Assembly: GCA_043766915.1 (NCBI GenBank)
Contig: JAYUHO010000069.1
Coordinates: 1-17,117 of the forward strand
Source: JANNAT01 sp043766915
GTDB taxonomy: Bacteria; Pseudomonadota; Alphaproteobacteria; Rhodobacterales; Rhodobacteraceae
Direction of reading: 5' to 3'
Length of the DNA: 17,117 nt
In this document: piece after piece, positions 6,942 through 14,482 of the stretch
Position numbering within the stretch: the stretch's first letter is position 1
Layout of the letters: the number at the start of each line of letters is the position of its first letter
Translations under genes and position numbers: made by a program
The notes under the pieces: generated by a model
The model's input: the letters and a program-made list of their open reading frames with translations, nothing else
Databases searched by the model: none
Told to the model about the DNA's origin: nothing

Positions 6942-9085
6942 TGCGCGTCCTTTGGAAACTGTCTGTGATGCTGGGTTTATGGCTGGGTCTGATGGGCACC
7001 GCCATCGCGCAGGACCGCGCCACGTTGGTGGCGGATAGTCTGCTGATTTCCGCACCAAACCAGCTGATTGCAGACGGCCATGTCGAGATATTTTTCAAAG
7101 GCCAACGCCTGACTGCGCAATCCGTGGTGTTTGACCGCGTGGCCAACACTCTGGTGATCACCGGACCGATTGTTCTGACCGACGGCAATGAAAATTACAT
7201 TCTGGCCAGTCAGGCCGAGCTGAGCGCCGATCTGACCGATGGTATTCTGACATCGGCGCGGATGGTGATGAACCAGCAGCTGCAGCTGGCCGCGTCCGAG
7301 ATCATGCGGGTGGGCGGACGCTATACCGCGTTGAACCGGGTTGTGGCGTCATCGTGCAAAATCTGTGCGGGCAGTCCGACGCCACTTTGGGAAATTCGCG
7401 CGTCCCGCGTGGTGCATGATCAACGCGAACAGCAGCTGTATTTCGAACATGCACAGCTGCGCTTTGGCGGCGTGCCGGTGCTTTACATCCCGCGACTGCG
7501 CCTGCCTGATCCAACGCTAAAGCGGGCTTCGGGGTTCTTGATGCCCAAACTGACGGGCAATTCAAACCTTGGCACCGGCGTTAAGCTGCCCTATTTTCTG
7601 AAACTTGGCGATCATCGCGATCTGACAATCACCCCCTATATCACCACCAATGGTGCGCGCACCGTTGATTTGCGCTATCGTCAGGCCTTTGCGACGGGTG
7701 ATCTGACGATCAACGGTGCGTTTTCCCGGGATGCGCTTTTGCCGGGGGAAAGCCGCGGCTATGTTCTGGCCAACGGGCAATTTTCGCTTCCGAAAGGCTT
7801 TACGCTTGATCTGCGCGGCGAGGTGGTCAGTGACGACGCCTATCTGCTGGACTATGGCTATTCGGCGTCGGACCGACTGGACAGCCGCCTTGAGATCAGC
7901 CGTACCCGGCGGAATGAAACCATATCGGCGCGGCTGATCGGCTTTCATTCCATCCGGCAGGGGGATGATAACGGCACTCTGGCCGCCGTGGTGTCCGATC
8001 TGACCTATGCGCGGCGGGTCTCGCTGGGCAATTTGGGTGGCGAAGGCGGGTTGCGGTTTCAGACCCATGCGCATTACCGCCCGTCAACCTCGCCGCTGGA
8101 CGGCGACAGCGATGGCATCGCCGATGGTCGCGATGTGCAGCGCGTGTCACTCAAGGCCGATTGGCGCCGGGATTGGATTTTCAACAACGGCATGATCGCA
8201 GCAGTTTTGGGCGAGGCAACGGGTGATTTCTATGTGATCGGCCAGGACGCGGTGTTTTCCGGATCAAAGGCCCGCTTTCATGGATCAATTGGCGCTGAAC
8301 TGCGCTGGCCGCTGATCAAATCGGGCAAAAACGGCGTCACCCAAGTGGTCGAACCGGTCGTGCAACTGGTCTTTTCGCCGGGTGGCAGCGAAGCAATTCC
8401 CAATGAAGATTCGGCCCTGGTGGAGTTTGATGAGGGCAATTTGTTCGCATTAAACCGCTTTCCCGGATCGGACGCCACCGAACGCGGGGTGCGCGCCAAT
8501 CTGGGCGTCAGTTATCTGCGCAATGATCCGGGTGGCTGGACGTTGGGCCTGACTGCAGGCCGGGTGCTGCGCGTGGATGATCTGGGGCAGTTCAGCGCGG
8601 GGTCCGGTCTGGCGGGGATCAATTCTGATTGGATGGCCAGTTGGCAGCTGACCAATGCAGGCGGGTTGGGAATAACCAACCGGCTGATTTTCAACGATGA
8701 TCTCACGCTGACCAAGGGTGAATTTCTGGCGGCGGTGTCGGGTGATCGCTATGGCTTGGCCGCAGGCTATGTCTATGCCGTGGCCGATCTGGCGGAAAAT
8801 CGCCCAGATCCCACGTCAGAGCTGAACATCTATTCGACCTATAAAATCACCTCAAACTGGACGGCACAATTTGCCAATCGCTATGATTTCACCGCCGAAC
8901 GGGCCGCCAAGGCAGGGCTGGGCTTGACCTATCGTAACGAATGCCTGCTGGTCGATCTTTCTCTCTCGCGTCGGTTCACGTCATCGACTAGTGTAAAACC
9001 AACCACGGATTTCGGCCTTTCGGTCGAACTCCTGGGCTTTGGAGGCGGCTCTGCACCGGGGCCAGCGCGTCAGTGCCGCCGATGA
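6941..9085 (+). CDS. lptD: LPS-assembly protein LptD (outer membrane)
   Basis: This 714-residue precursor is the outer-membrane beta-barrel that inserts LPS into the outer leaflet. A signal peptide (MRVLWKLSVMLGLWLGLMGT, cleavage likely after AIA at residue 23) is followed by an LptA-like periplasmic domain (about 30-135; ADSLLISAPNQLIADGHVEI). The barrel fills the rest, with the conserved LYIPRLRLPDPTLKRASGFL and MPKLTGNSNLGTGVKLPYF near residues 181-219. There are just four cysteines: C139 and C142 (SCKICAG), C668 (NECLL) and C712 (QCRR). This fits disulfides joining the periplasmic domain to the barrel, as in E. coli LptD, but the pairing is inference. The length is shorter than E. coli LptD (784 residues). 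Its partner LptE is not in the window. Confidence 0.96.
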   Translation: MRVLWKLSVMLGLWLGLMGTAIAQDRATLVADSLLISAPNQLIADGHVEIFFKGQRLTAQSVVFDRVANTLVITGPIVLTDGNENYILASQAELSADLTDGILTSARMVMNQQLQLAASEIMRVGGRYTALNRVVASSCKICAGSPTPLWEIRASRVVHDQREQQLYFEHAQLRFGGVPVLYIPRLRLPDPTLKRASGFLMPKLTGNSNLGTGVKLPYFLKLGDHRDLTITPYITTNGARTVDLRYRQAFATGDLTINGAFSRDALLPGESRGYVLANGQFSLPKGFTLDLRGEVVSDDAYLLDYGYSASDRLDSRLEISRTRRNETISARLIGFHSIRQGDDNGTLAAVVSDLTYARRVSLGNLGGEGGLRFQTHAHYRPSTSPLDGDSDGIADGRDVQRVSLKADWRRDWIFNNGMIAAVLGEATGDFYVIGQDAVFSGSKARFHGSIGAELRWPLIKSGKNGVTQVVEPVVQLVFSPGGSEAIPNEDSALVEFDEGNLFALNRFPGSDATERGVRANLGVSYLRNDPGGWTLGLTAGRVLRVDDLGQFSAGSGLAGINSDWMASWQLTNAGGLGITNRLIFNDDLTLTKGEFLAAVSGDRYGLAAGYVYAVADLAENRPDPTSELNIYSTYKITSNWTAQFANRYDFTAERAAKAGLGLTYRNECLLVDLSLSRRFTSSTSVKPTTDFGLSVELLGFGGGSAPGPARQCRR

Positions 9086-9150
9086 TCCATCGCCCGCAAC
9101 GACACCCCGCGCCCCCGGGCGCGCGCAGCAGAAACGGACGACGGCGCACG

Positions 9151-10368
9151 ATGATCACACGTCCCGCATTTTTCCCCATGGCCGCGTTGGTCTGCACCAT
9201 TGCCTTCTGTTTGACGCCTTTCACGGCGGCACAGGCACAATTCACCCCGATCAAAATCGTCAACGAGCGCGCCATCAGCCAATATGAATACGACCAGCGC
9301 TTGTTGTTCATGCAGCTGTTGCGCCAGCCCGGCGATCTTGAACGGGAATCGATGAAGGGTCTGATCGACGACCGTCTGCGCCAGTTTGCCGCCGAACAGG
9401 CGGGCGTTGTGCTGACCCCCGAGGCGCTGAAGGCGGGCATGGAAGAGTTCGCCTCGCGCGCCAACCTGACCGCCGAAGAGTTTATCAAGGCGATCAATCA
9501 GGGCGGGGTTGATGCCGAAACCTACCGCGATTTTGTCTCGTCGGGTCTGGTGTGGCGCGATCTGGTGCGGGCCAAGTTTGGCCAGCGGGTGCAGATTTCC
9601 CAAGCCGCGATTGACCGCGCGGTGGCAAATTTCAAACCGACCACCGCGATCACAGTGCTGACATCAGAGATTGTCATTCCGGCCACGGGCGAGGGCCGCA
9701 GCAATGCTTTGGCGCTGGCGCGCAGGTTGGTCGCAGACCTGAAATCGGGTGGCGATTTTGCCGCTGCCGCGCGCAGCAATTCCTCTGGCCCTACGGCAGG
9801 CAGTGGCGGTGCGGTGGATTGGAAACGCCTTTCAGAATTTGCGCCCGATGCCGCGGTGGCGGTGCGCGCATTGGCGGCGGGGCAAGTGTCAAATCCGGTG
9901 ATTTTGGATGACACCGTCGTGATCTATCTGCTGCGCGAGCAAGCTCAGGAAGAGATCGGCGCCGAGGGCAGCACCGTGGTGGATTACGCCGAGTACATCA
10001 TTCCGAATGATGCCAGTGTCGCCGATACGGCGGCAAAAATTCGCGCGCAATCTGACAATTGTGATGATTTATACACCATCGCCCGGGGCCAGCCCGCTGA
10101 CCGTTTGCGCCGCCAAACCGTGCCGCAAGGGCAACTGCCCGCCGATGTTGCGGGAGCGGTGGCGTTGCTGGATGCCGGCGAAAGTTCAACGGCGCTGACG
10201 CGCGGCGGTGCGCGGGTGTTCCTGATGCTGTGCAGCCGGGGGGCCGCCCCCGAAAACCAACCCTCGCGCGATGAGATCCGCCTGCAGCTGACCAACCAGC
10301 AACTGGGCACCCTGGCCGAGATCTATCTGGAAGAGCTGCGCAGCGAAGCCATTATCGTCGATCCGTAA
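9151..10368 (+). CDS. SurA-like periplasmic chaperone / parvulin-type PPIase
   Basis: This 405-residue precursor has a signal peptide (MITRPAFFPMAALVCTIAFC, cleavage likely after AQA near residue 29). An N-terminal chaperone segment follows (VNERAISQYEYDQRL, then LIDDRLRQFAAEQAGV), with one parvulin-like domain at about residues 165-264 (LTSEIVIP to VVIYLLRE) and a C-terminal part of about 140 residues. E. coli SurA has two parvulin domains; alphaproteobacterial relatives often have one recognisable. The usual active-site histidines are missing here. The position right after lptD fits a chaperone for LptD and other outer-membrane proteins. The start is uncertain. The ATG at 9082 overlaps the lptD stop as ATGA but would add 23 Arg-rich residues. 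The ATG at 9151 gives a normal signal peptide, so I prefer it. Neither has a good ribosome-binding site. Confidence 0.88.
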   Translation: MITRPAFFPMAALVCTIAFCLTPFTAAQAQFTPIKIVNERAISQYEYDQRLLFMQLLRQPGDLERESMKGLIDDRLRQFAAEQAGVVLTPEALKAGMEEFASRANLTAEEFIKAINQGGVDAETYRDFVSSGLVWRDLVRAKFGQRVQISQAAIDRAVANFKPTTAITVLTSEIVIPATGEGRSNALALARRLVADLKSGGDFAAAARSNSSGPTAGSGGAVDWKRLSEFAPDAAVAVRALAAGQVSNPVILDDTVVIYLLREQAQEEIGAEGSTVVDYAEYIIPNDASVADTAAKIRAQSDNCDDLYTIARGQPADRLRRQTVPQGQLPADVAGAVALLDAGESSTALTRGGARVFLMLCSRGAAPENQPSRDEIRLQLTNQQLGTLAEIYLEELRSEAIIVDP

Positions 10369-10369
10369 G

Positions 10370-11344
10370 GTGGCAGCTATTGCCCCCATCGCACTGACCT
10401 GCGGCGAACCTGCAGGCATCGGCCCGGAATTGGCGGTGGCCGCGCGTCGGGTGCTGGGCACGGACGTGCCATTTTTCTGGATTGGCGATCCCCGGCATTT
10501 GCCGCAAGGCACCGCGATTGCGGAAATCAGCGATCCGGCGCAGGCCATTGCGGTGCAAGCAGATGTGCTGCCCGTACTGGTGCATCAATTTGCCGCGCCG
10601 AACAGGCCGGGCACCCCTGCCCCGGAAAATGCCGCAGGCGTAATCGCGGTGATCGAACGCAGTGTGGCTTTGGTGCTATCGGGACAAGCCTCGGCCATTT
10701 GTACCGCGCCGATCCATAAGAAAGCGTTGAAAGACGGTGCGGATTTTGCCTTTCCGGGCCATACCGAATTTCTGGCGCATCTGGCGGGCGCACGCCGCGG
10801 TGTGATGATGCTGGCCTGCGATACGCTGCGGGTGGTGCCTGTCACCATTCACATTCCGCTGGCCAATGTGGCCGCACAATTGACGCCCGATCTGCTGGCC
10901 GACACGATCCGCATTACCGCCGCCGGAATGATCCGCGATTTTGGGATCGCCACCCCGCGCATAGCTGTCGCAGGGCTGAACCCGCATGCGGGCGAAGGCG
11001 GGGCTATCGGGTGGGACGAAATCGACGTGATCATTCCGGTTCTGAACGGCCTGCGTGCCGAAGGCTATCAGATCAGCGGACCGCATTCTGCCGACACGAT
11101 GTTTCACGCCCGCGCGCGGGGTGGCTATGATGTGGCGGTTTGCATGTATCATGATCAGGCGCTGATCCCGATCAAGACGCTGGATTTTGACGGTGGGGTG
11201 AACGTAACGCTTGGGCTGCCCTTTGTGCGCACCTCGCCTGATCACGGCACGGCGTTTGATATCGCGGGCAAAGGGATTGCCCGGCCTGACAGTCTGATTG
11301 CCGCTTTGCGCATGGCCGCGCGGATGGCTGAAAAACGTCGATGA
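10370..11344 (+). CDS. pdxA: 4-hydroxythreonine-4-phosphate dehydrogenase PdxA
   Basis: This 324-residue enzyme oxidises 4-phosphohydroxy-L-threonine with NAD(P)+ in the DXP-dependent route to pyridoxal phosphate. It opens with PIALTCGEPAGIGPELAV and carries the family blocks TAPIHKKAL, FPGHTEFLA, LNPHAGEGG, MYHDQALIPIK and VNVTLGLPFVRTSPDHGTA. The three metal-binding histidines align to H161, H206 and H261. The start is a GTG at 10370, one base after the surA stop, with no clear ribosome-binding site, so translation probably depends on the upstream gene. The order lptD-surA-pdxA-rsmA is the classic proteobacterial one. Confidence 0.96.
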   Translation: MAAIAPIALTCGEPAGIGPELAVAARRVLGTDVPFFWIGDPRHLPQGTAIAEISDPAQAIAVQADVLPVLVHQFAAPNRPGTPAPENAAGVIAVIERSVALVLSGQASAICTAPIHKKALKDGADFAFPGHTEFLAHLAGARRGVMMLACDTLRVVPVTIHIPLANVAAQLTPDLLADTIRITAAGMIRDFGIATPRIAVAGLNPHAGEGGAIGWDEIDVIIPVLNGLRAEGYQISGPHSADTMFHARARGGYDVAVCMYHDQALIPIKTLDFDGGVNVTLGLPFVRTSPDHGTAFDIAGKGIARPDSLIAALRMAARMAEKRR

Positions 11345-11359
11345 ACCGAGCTGATATGC

Positions 11360-11416
11360 GAAAATTTTTCGTCGAAAAATTTTCGTCCCCCGAAGATTTT
11401 TCGACGAAAAATCTTC
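11360..11416. repeat. Nested palindrome: two 25-bp palindromes forming one 26-bp-arm hairpin
   Basis: Palindrome 1 (11360-11384) is GAAAATTTTTCG, T, CGAAAAATTTTC with perfect 12-base arms. Palindrome 2 (11392-11416) is GAAGATTTTTCG, A, CGAAAAATCTTC, also with perfect arms. The whole also folds as one hairpin: left arm 11360-11385, loop TCCCC (11386-11390), right arm 11391-11416. This gives 26 paired positions with only two imperfections, one G-U pair and one A-C mismatch. It fills most of the 89-base gap between pdxA and rsmA and ends four bases before the rsmA ribosome-binding site AAAGG (11421-11425). It lacks the GC-rich stem and T-run of a normal terminator. Confidence 0.9.
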
Positions 11417-11433
11417 TTTCAAAGGCGATTTGA

Positions 11434-12273
11434 ATGTCCACAATCGACGGTCTGCCCCCCCTGCGTGAGGTGATCCGCGCGCATGCTCTGGTGGCCAAGC
11501 GCCAGTTGGGCCAGAACTTTTTGCTTGATCTGAACCTGACGGCCAAAATCGCGCGGTCTGCCGGCGATCTGACGGCCTGTGATGTGCTTGAGGTCGGCCC
11601 CGGCCCCGGCGGATTGACGCGCGGGTTGTTGGCCGAAGGCGCGCGGCATGTGCTGGCGGTGGAAAAGGATGCACGCTGTATTCCGGCGCTGACCCAGATC
11701 GCCGATGCGCATCCGGGGCGGTTGACCGTGATCCACGGCGATGCGCTTGATCTGGACCTGCTGGCGCATCTGACGCCGCCGGTGCGGATCGTGGCCAACC
11801 TGCCCTATAACATTGGCACCGAACTGCTGATCCGCTGGCTGACCCCCAAGATATGGCCGCCGATCTGGACCAGTCTGACCCTGATGTTTCAAAAAGAGGT
11901 CGCCGAACGTATTGTGGCAAAGCCCCGCACCGATCACTACGGGCGGTTGGCGCTGTTGGTGCAATGGCGCTGCGATGCCAAGATCGTGTTAACCTTGCCG
12001 CCAGAGGCGTTCACGCCTGCGCCGAAAGTGCATTCGGCGGTGGTGCATCTGACGCGGCTGGACGCGCCCAGATACCCGGCGAATGAGGCGGTGTTGAACC
12101 GGATCACCACGATGGCGTTTAATCAACGCCGCAAGATGCTGCGCTCAAGCCTGAAGGCAATGGGGCCGGATATTGAGGATCACATGGTGGCGGCGGGCAT
12201 TGCACCCACGGCGCGGGCCGAAGAGATCAGCCTGGAGCAGTTCTGCACATTGGCACGGCTGGTCGCTGCGTAA
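11434..12273 (+). CDS. rsmA: 16S rRNA (adenine1518/1519-N6)-dimethyltransferase RsmA (KsgA)
   Basis: This 279-residue SAM-dependent enzyme dimethylates the two adjacent adenines in the 3'-terminal hairpin of 16S rRNA during late small-subunit assembly. Motifs in order are LGQNFLLD (25-32), the SAM-binding EVGPGPGGLT (53-62), the acidic VEKDARCI, HGDALDLD, and the catalytic NLPYNIG (122-128). Then come FQKEVAERI and the C-terminal FTPAPKVHSAVV and AFNQRRKMLRSSLK blocks. Length is normal. The ATG at 11434 has AAAGG eight bases upstream. It is last in the lptF-to-rsmA run but separated from pdxA by the nested palindrome, so its expression could be set apart from the upstream genes. Confidence 0.97.
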   Translation: MSTIDGLPPLREVIRAHALVAKRQLGQNFLLDLNLTAKIARSAGDLTACDVLEVGPGPGGLTRGLLAEGARHVLAVEKDARCIPALTQIADAHPGRLTVIHGDALDLDLLAHLTPPVRIVANLPYNIGTELLIRWLTPKIWPPIWTSLTLMFQKEVAERIVAKPRTDHYGRLALLVQWRCDAKIVLTLPPEAFTPAPKVHSAVVHLTRLDAPRYPANEAVLNRITTMAFNQRRKMLRSSLKAMGPDIEDHMVAAGIAPTARAEEISLEQFCTLARLVAA

Positions 12274-12276
12274 AGA

Positions 12277-12301
12277 AAAGGCCCGCAATCGGCGGGCCTT
12301 T
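12277..12301. terminator. Bidirectional intrinsic terminator between rsmA and the DUF4167 gene
   Basis: AAAGGCCCGC and GCGGGCCTTT form a perfect 10-base stem around the loop AATCG. It begins four bases after the rsmA stop and ends 11 bases before the stop of the converging DUF4167 gene. Downstream of the stem the minus strand reads TTTTCTTT, a better U-run than the plus strand (TTTG), so it probably works best for the DUF4167 transcript while serving both. Confidence 0.85.
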
Positions 12302-12311
12302 GTAAGGGTGT

Positions 12312-13394
12312 CTATTCAGCCGACCCAGAGCTATCGCCGCCTGCATCAACCTTGACCACAGGTTTGCGAACACGCGGTGCCCGGACGGGCTTGGGGGCTT
12401 CGGCGGCCACTGGTTCAGGCGCAGACACGCTGACCGGGGCCAAAGGTTCAACCTCAGCAACAACACGGGGTTCGCGCGGGCGTTCGACGCGCGGCTGATC
12501 GTTGCGGGGCTTTTCCGCGCGGGGTTGGTCATTGCGCGGCTGATCAGCACGGGGTTGATCGGTGCGGGGCCGATCTTCACGGCGCGGTTGGTCGCGGCGG
12601 GGCTGATCAGTGCGCTGTTGGTCCGCGCGGGGTTCGCGGGGGCGGTCGTCTGCACGGGCGTCTTCACGGGGACGGTTGTCGTCACGGGTGCGGTTGTCGT
12701 CGCGAGGGCGGTTATCATCGCGCGGGCGGTTGTCGTCGTCGCGACGCTGCTGATCTTGGCGGGGTTCGCGGGCGCGCGTATCATCACGACGGGTATCTTC
12801 ACGGCGCGGCTCATCGCGGCGCTGTTGCGGGCGAACGGCTTCGGGCAACTCTACCAGACCGGCCTCTTCATCCCCCACAACGTGAAATCCGCTGCCAATC
12901 GGGGTATAGCCATCTACATCGGGTTGGTCGCCCCCGCGTTGATCGCCACGATAGTCGCCGCGGTCATTGCGATAATCGCGGTCGCCCGGACGATCCCGAT
13001 TGCCATTCTGCGGGTTTGGATTTTGCTGATTTCCGTTCGGCTGACCGTTGTTCTGGCCATTCTGCTGGCCGCCGGTCTGCTGACCATACCCACCACCTTG
13101 CGGCGTATTTTGCTGATACTGCTGGCGGCTTTCCTGCTCGGCCGCCAATTCGCGGTTCGCTTCGGCCAACATGCGGGTGTAATGCTCGGCATGCTGCGAG
13201 AAATTCTCGGCAGCAACCCGGTCATTCGACAGCTGCGCATCGCGCGCCAACTGTTGATATTTCTCGATGATTTGCTGCGGTGTGCCGCGCACTTTGCCTT
13301 CGGGGCCAGAGCTGTCGAACACACGGTTGGTGATGTTGCCTAGGGTGCGCGGGCGGTTCGGTTTTGAACGCGAGCGAGACTTGGAAGAGCGCAT
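12312..13394 (-). CDS. DUF4167 domain-containing protein with disordered Arg/Asp/Gln repeats
   Basis: This 360-residue protein has a basic start (MRSSKSRSRSKPNRPRT) leading into the DUF4167 domain at about residues 15-83, with NRVFDSSGPEGKVRGT, IIEKYQQLARDA and AENFSQHAEHYTRML. The rest looks disordered: a Gln/Asn/Gly-rich stretch (91-132), an Arg/Asp-rich stretch, tandem RDDNRP-type units (220-243), TDQPR/NDQPR-type units (258-301) and a Pro/Ala/Val tail. The family is widespread in alphaproteobacteria and of unknown function to me. The basic, low-complexity make-up suggests RNA or nucleic-acid binding, which is inference only. The ATG at 13394 has AAAGGA just upstream. It follows prmC on the same strand after 218 bases and may have its own promoter. 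Confidence 0.9.
   Translation of the reverse strand: MRSSKSRSRSKPNRPRTLGNITNRVFDSSGPEGKVRGTPQQIIEKYQQLARDAQLSNDRVAAENFSQHAEHYTRMLAEANRELAAEQESRQQYQQNTPQGGGYGQQTGGQQNGQNNGQPNGNQQNPNPQNGNRDRPGDRDYRNDRGDYRGDQRGGDQPDVDGYTPIGSGFHVVGDEEAGLVELPEAVRPQQRRDEPRREDTRRDDTRAREPRQDQQRRDDDNRPRDDNRPRDDNRTRDDNRPREDARADDRPREPRADQQRTDQPRRDQPRREDRPRTDQPRADQPRNDQPRAEKPRNDQPRVERPREPRVVAEVEPLAPVSVSAPEPVAAEAPKPVRAPRVRKPVVKVDAGGDSSGSAE
12492..12623 (-). repeat. In-frame tandem repeats encoding (T/N/A)DQPR units
   Basis: Residues 258-301 of the DUF4167 protein are built from degenerate five- to seven-residue units such as RTDQPR, RADQPR and RNDQPR. At the DNA level this is a run of similar 15- to 21-base units. Such tracts often vary in length between strains. 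Confidence 0.75.
12666..12737 (-). repeat. In-frame tandem repeat encoding four (R)DDNRP units
   Basis: Residues 220-243 of the DUF4167 protein contain four consecutive six-residue units, DDNRPR, DDNRPR, DDNRTR, DDNRPR. Each is an 18-base DNA unit with only a few substitutions between copies, which points to recent duplication. Confidence 0.8.
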
Positions 13395-13529
13395 CTTATC
13401 CTTTGGTCCAGATTGTCCGATCTGATTTGCGCCTGATCTTTTCGGGATCGTCAGCCGGTAACTGGCATGGCAGCATGATCGGGGTTGCGCGATACCAGGC
13501 CCCTGTTGGCACCCATGTCGCGTGGATCT

Positions 13530-13558
13530 GAATAATCACAGTGGCGACAGTCTAGCAA
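13530..13558 (-). promoter_or_regulatory. Possible promoter for the DUF4167 gene
   Basis: On the minus strand, TTGCTA (13558-13553) and TTATTC (13535-13530) are spaced by 17 bases, a fair match to sigma-70 -35 and -10 boxes. The 218-base gap after prmC leaves room for a separate transcript with a leader of about 130 bases. The boxes are imperfect and I could not test them. Nothing else recognisable lies in the gap. Confidence 0.3.
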
Positions 13559-13612
13559 GCGGAATCTGTAAAAAGCGCTGCAATGGCACATTCTGTGACA
13601 CAAGTTGGCGGT

Positions 13613-14482
13613 TCAGGCACAGGGGTGATCGTCGTCGCACACTGGCCCGTCCCCCGGCTTAACCGCCACAACCACCCGGTCCCGACCATCCAGATCACAG
13701 ATCACCCGGATGCCGTCAAAACCCTGCTGCGCCAGAAGCGCCATCACGGCGGTGCCCTGGGTTGGCCCGATCTCAAGCAAAAGCCGCCCGCCCGCCATCA
13801 ATCGCGCCCCTGCCCCTGCTGCGATACTGCGGTAGGCATCCAATCCATCACCGCCCGGAGACAGCGCCAGATGCGGCTCCCATTTGACGACATCGGGCGA
13901 AAGCCCGGCCATTTCATCGGAGGCGATATAGGGCGGGTTAGACACAATCAGATCGAAACGTCCCGGAGTGGCAGCAAACCAGTCCGATTGCAGAAATTGC
14001 ACGCGGGCGGTCAGATCAAGGGCTGCGGCATTGGCCTGCGCCACGCCTAACGCTGCAGCCGAGATATCGCTGCCCACCCCCATAGCCATCGGCATATCGG
14101 CCAGACACGACAGCAAGATGCATCCCGTGCCGGTACCCAGATCCAGCATCTTCACAAAAGGCCGCGACAGGGCTTCGGCCACCAGAACCTCGGTTTCGGG
14201 GCGCGGATCAAGGGTGTCGCGGGTGACGGTGAACGTGCGGCCCCAGAACAGCCGATAGCCAATGATTTGCGCGACGGGCTGGTGGCCAGCGCGCGCAGCG
14301 ATATGCGCATCAAATGCCGCTTGTGCGGCATCGGTCAGATCGTCGGGCAAATGCAGCGTAAGACGATCTGGGGCAATGCCCATGGCATCGGCCAGCAAAA
14401 CGCGCGCATCACGGGCGGCATCGGGAATGCCCGCGTCTGCCAACCGCTTTACGGCGATACGCAACGCCTGCGCGGCCGTCAT
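13613..14482 (-). CDS. prmC: Peptide chain release factor N5-glutamine methyltransferase PrmC (HemK)
   Basis: This 289-residue SAM-dependent methyltransferase modifies the glutamine of the GGQ motif in release factors. An N-terminal helical domain (about 1-75) is followed by LDPRPETEVLV (91-101), the SAM-binding DLGTGTGC (114-121), SDISAAAL (138-145) and the catalytic SNPPYIA (181-187). The start overlaps the prfA stop as ATGA (14479-14482), and prfA ends with GGAGGG immediately before it. PrmC is therefore coupled to one of its own substrates, a common bacterial pairing. The C-terminus has a short acidic tail with Cys and His (VCDDDHPCA) after the fold, which may be lineage-specific. Confidence 0.96.
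   Translation of the reverse strand: MTAAQALRIAVKRLADAGIPDAARDARVLLADAMGIAPDRLTLHLPDDLTDAAQAAFDAHIAARAGHQPVAQIIGYRLFWGRTFTVTRDTLDPRPETEVLVAEALSRPFVKMLDLGTGTGCILLSCLADMPMAMGVGSDISAAALGVAQANAAALDLTARVQFLQSDWFAATPGRFDLIVSNPPYIASDEMAGLSPDVVKWEPHLALSPGGDGLDAYRSIAAGAGARLMAGGRLLLEIGPTQGTAVMALLAQQGFDGIRVICDLDGRDRVVVAVKPGDGPVCDDDHPCA

Noticed and set aside
11360..11420. Nested palindrome read as an ordinary intrinsic terminator after pdxA
   Set aside because: The stem is AT-rich and is followed only by TTTC, so it does not fit the GC-stem plus U-run model.
10676..11920. Open frame of 414 residues antisense across pdxA and rsmA
   Set aside because: It crosses two well-supported genes and the palindrome; composition is that of a shadow frame.
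12525..13343. Long hydrophobic open frame (272 residues, plus strand) opposite the DUF4167 gene
   Set aside because: It is the mirror of an Arg/Asp/Gln-rich low-complexity gene. The complement of such codons yields Val/Ala/Leu/Ile strings that mimic a membrane protein, and there is no family match or ribosome-binding site.
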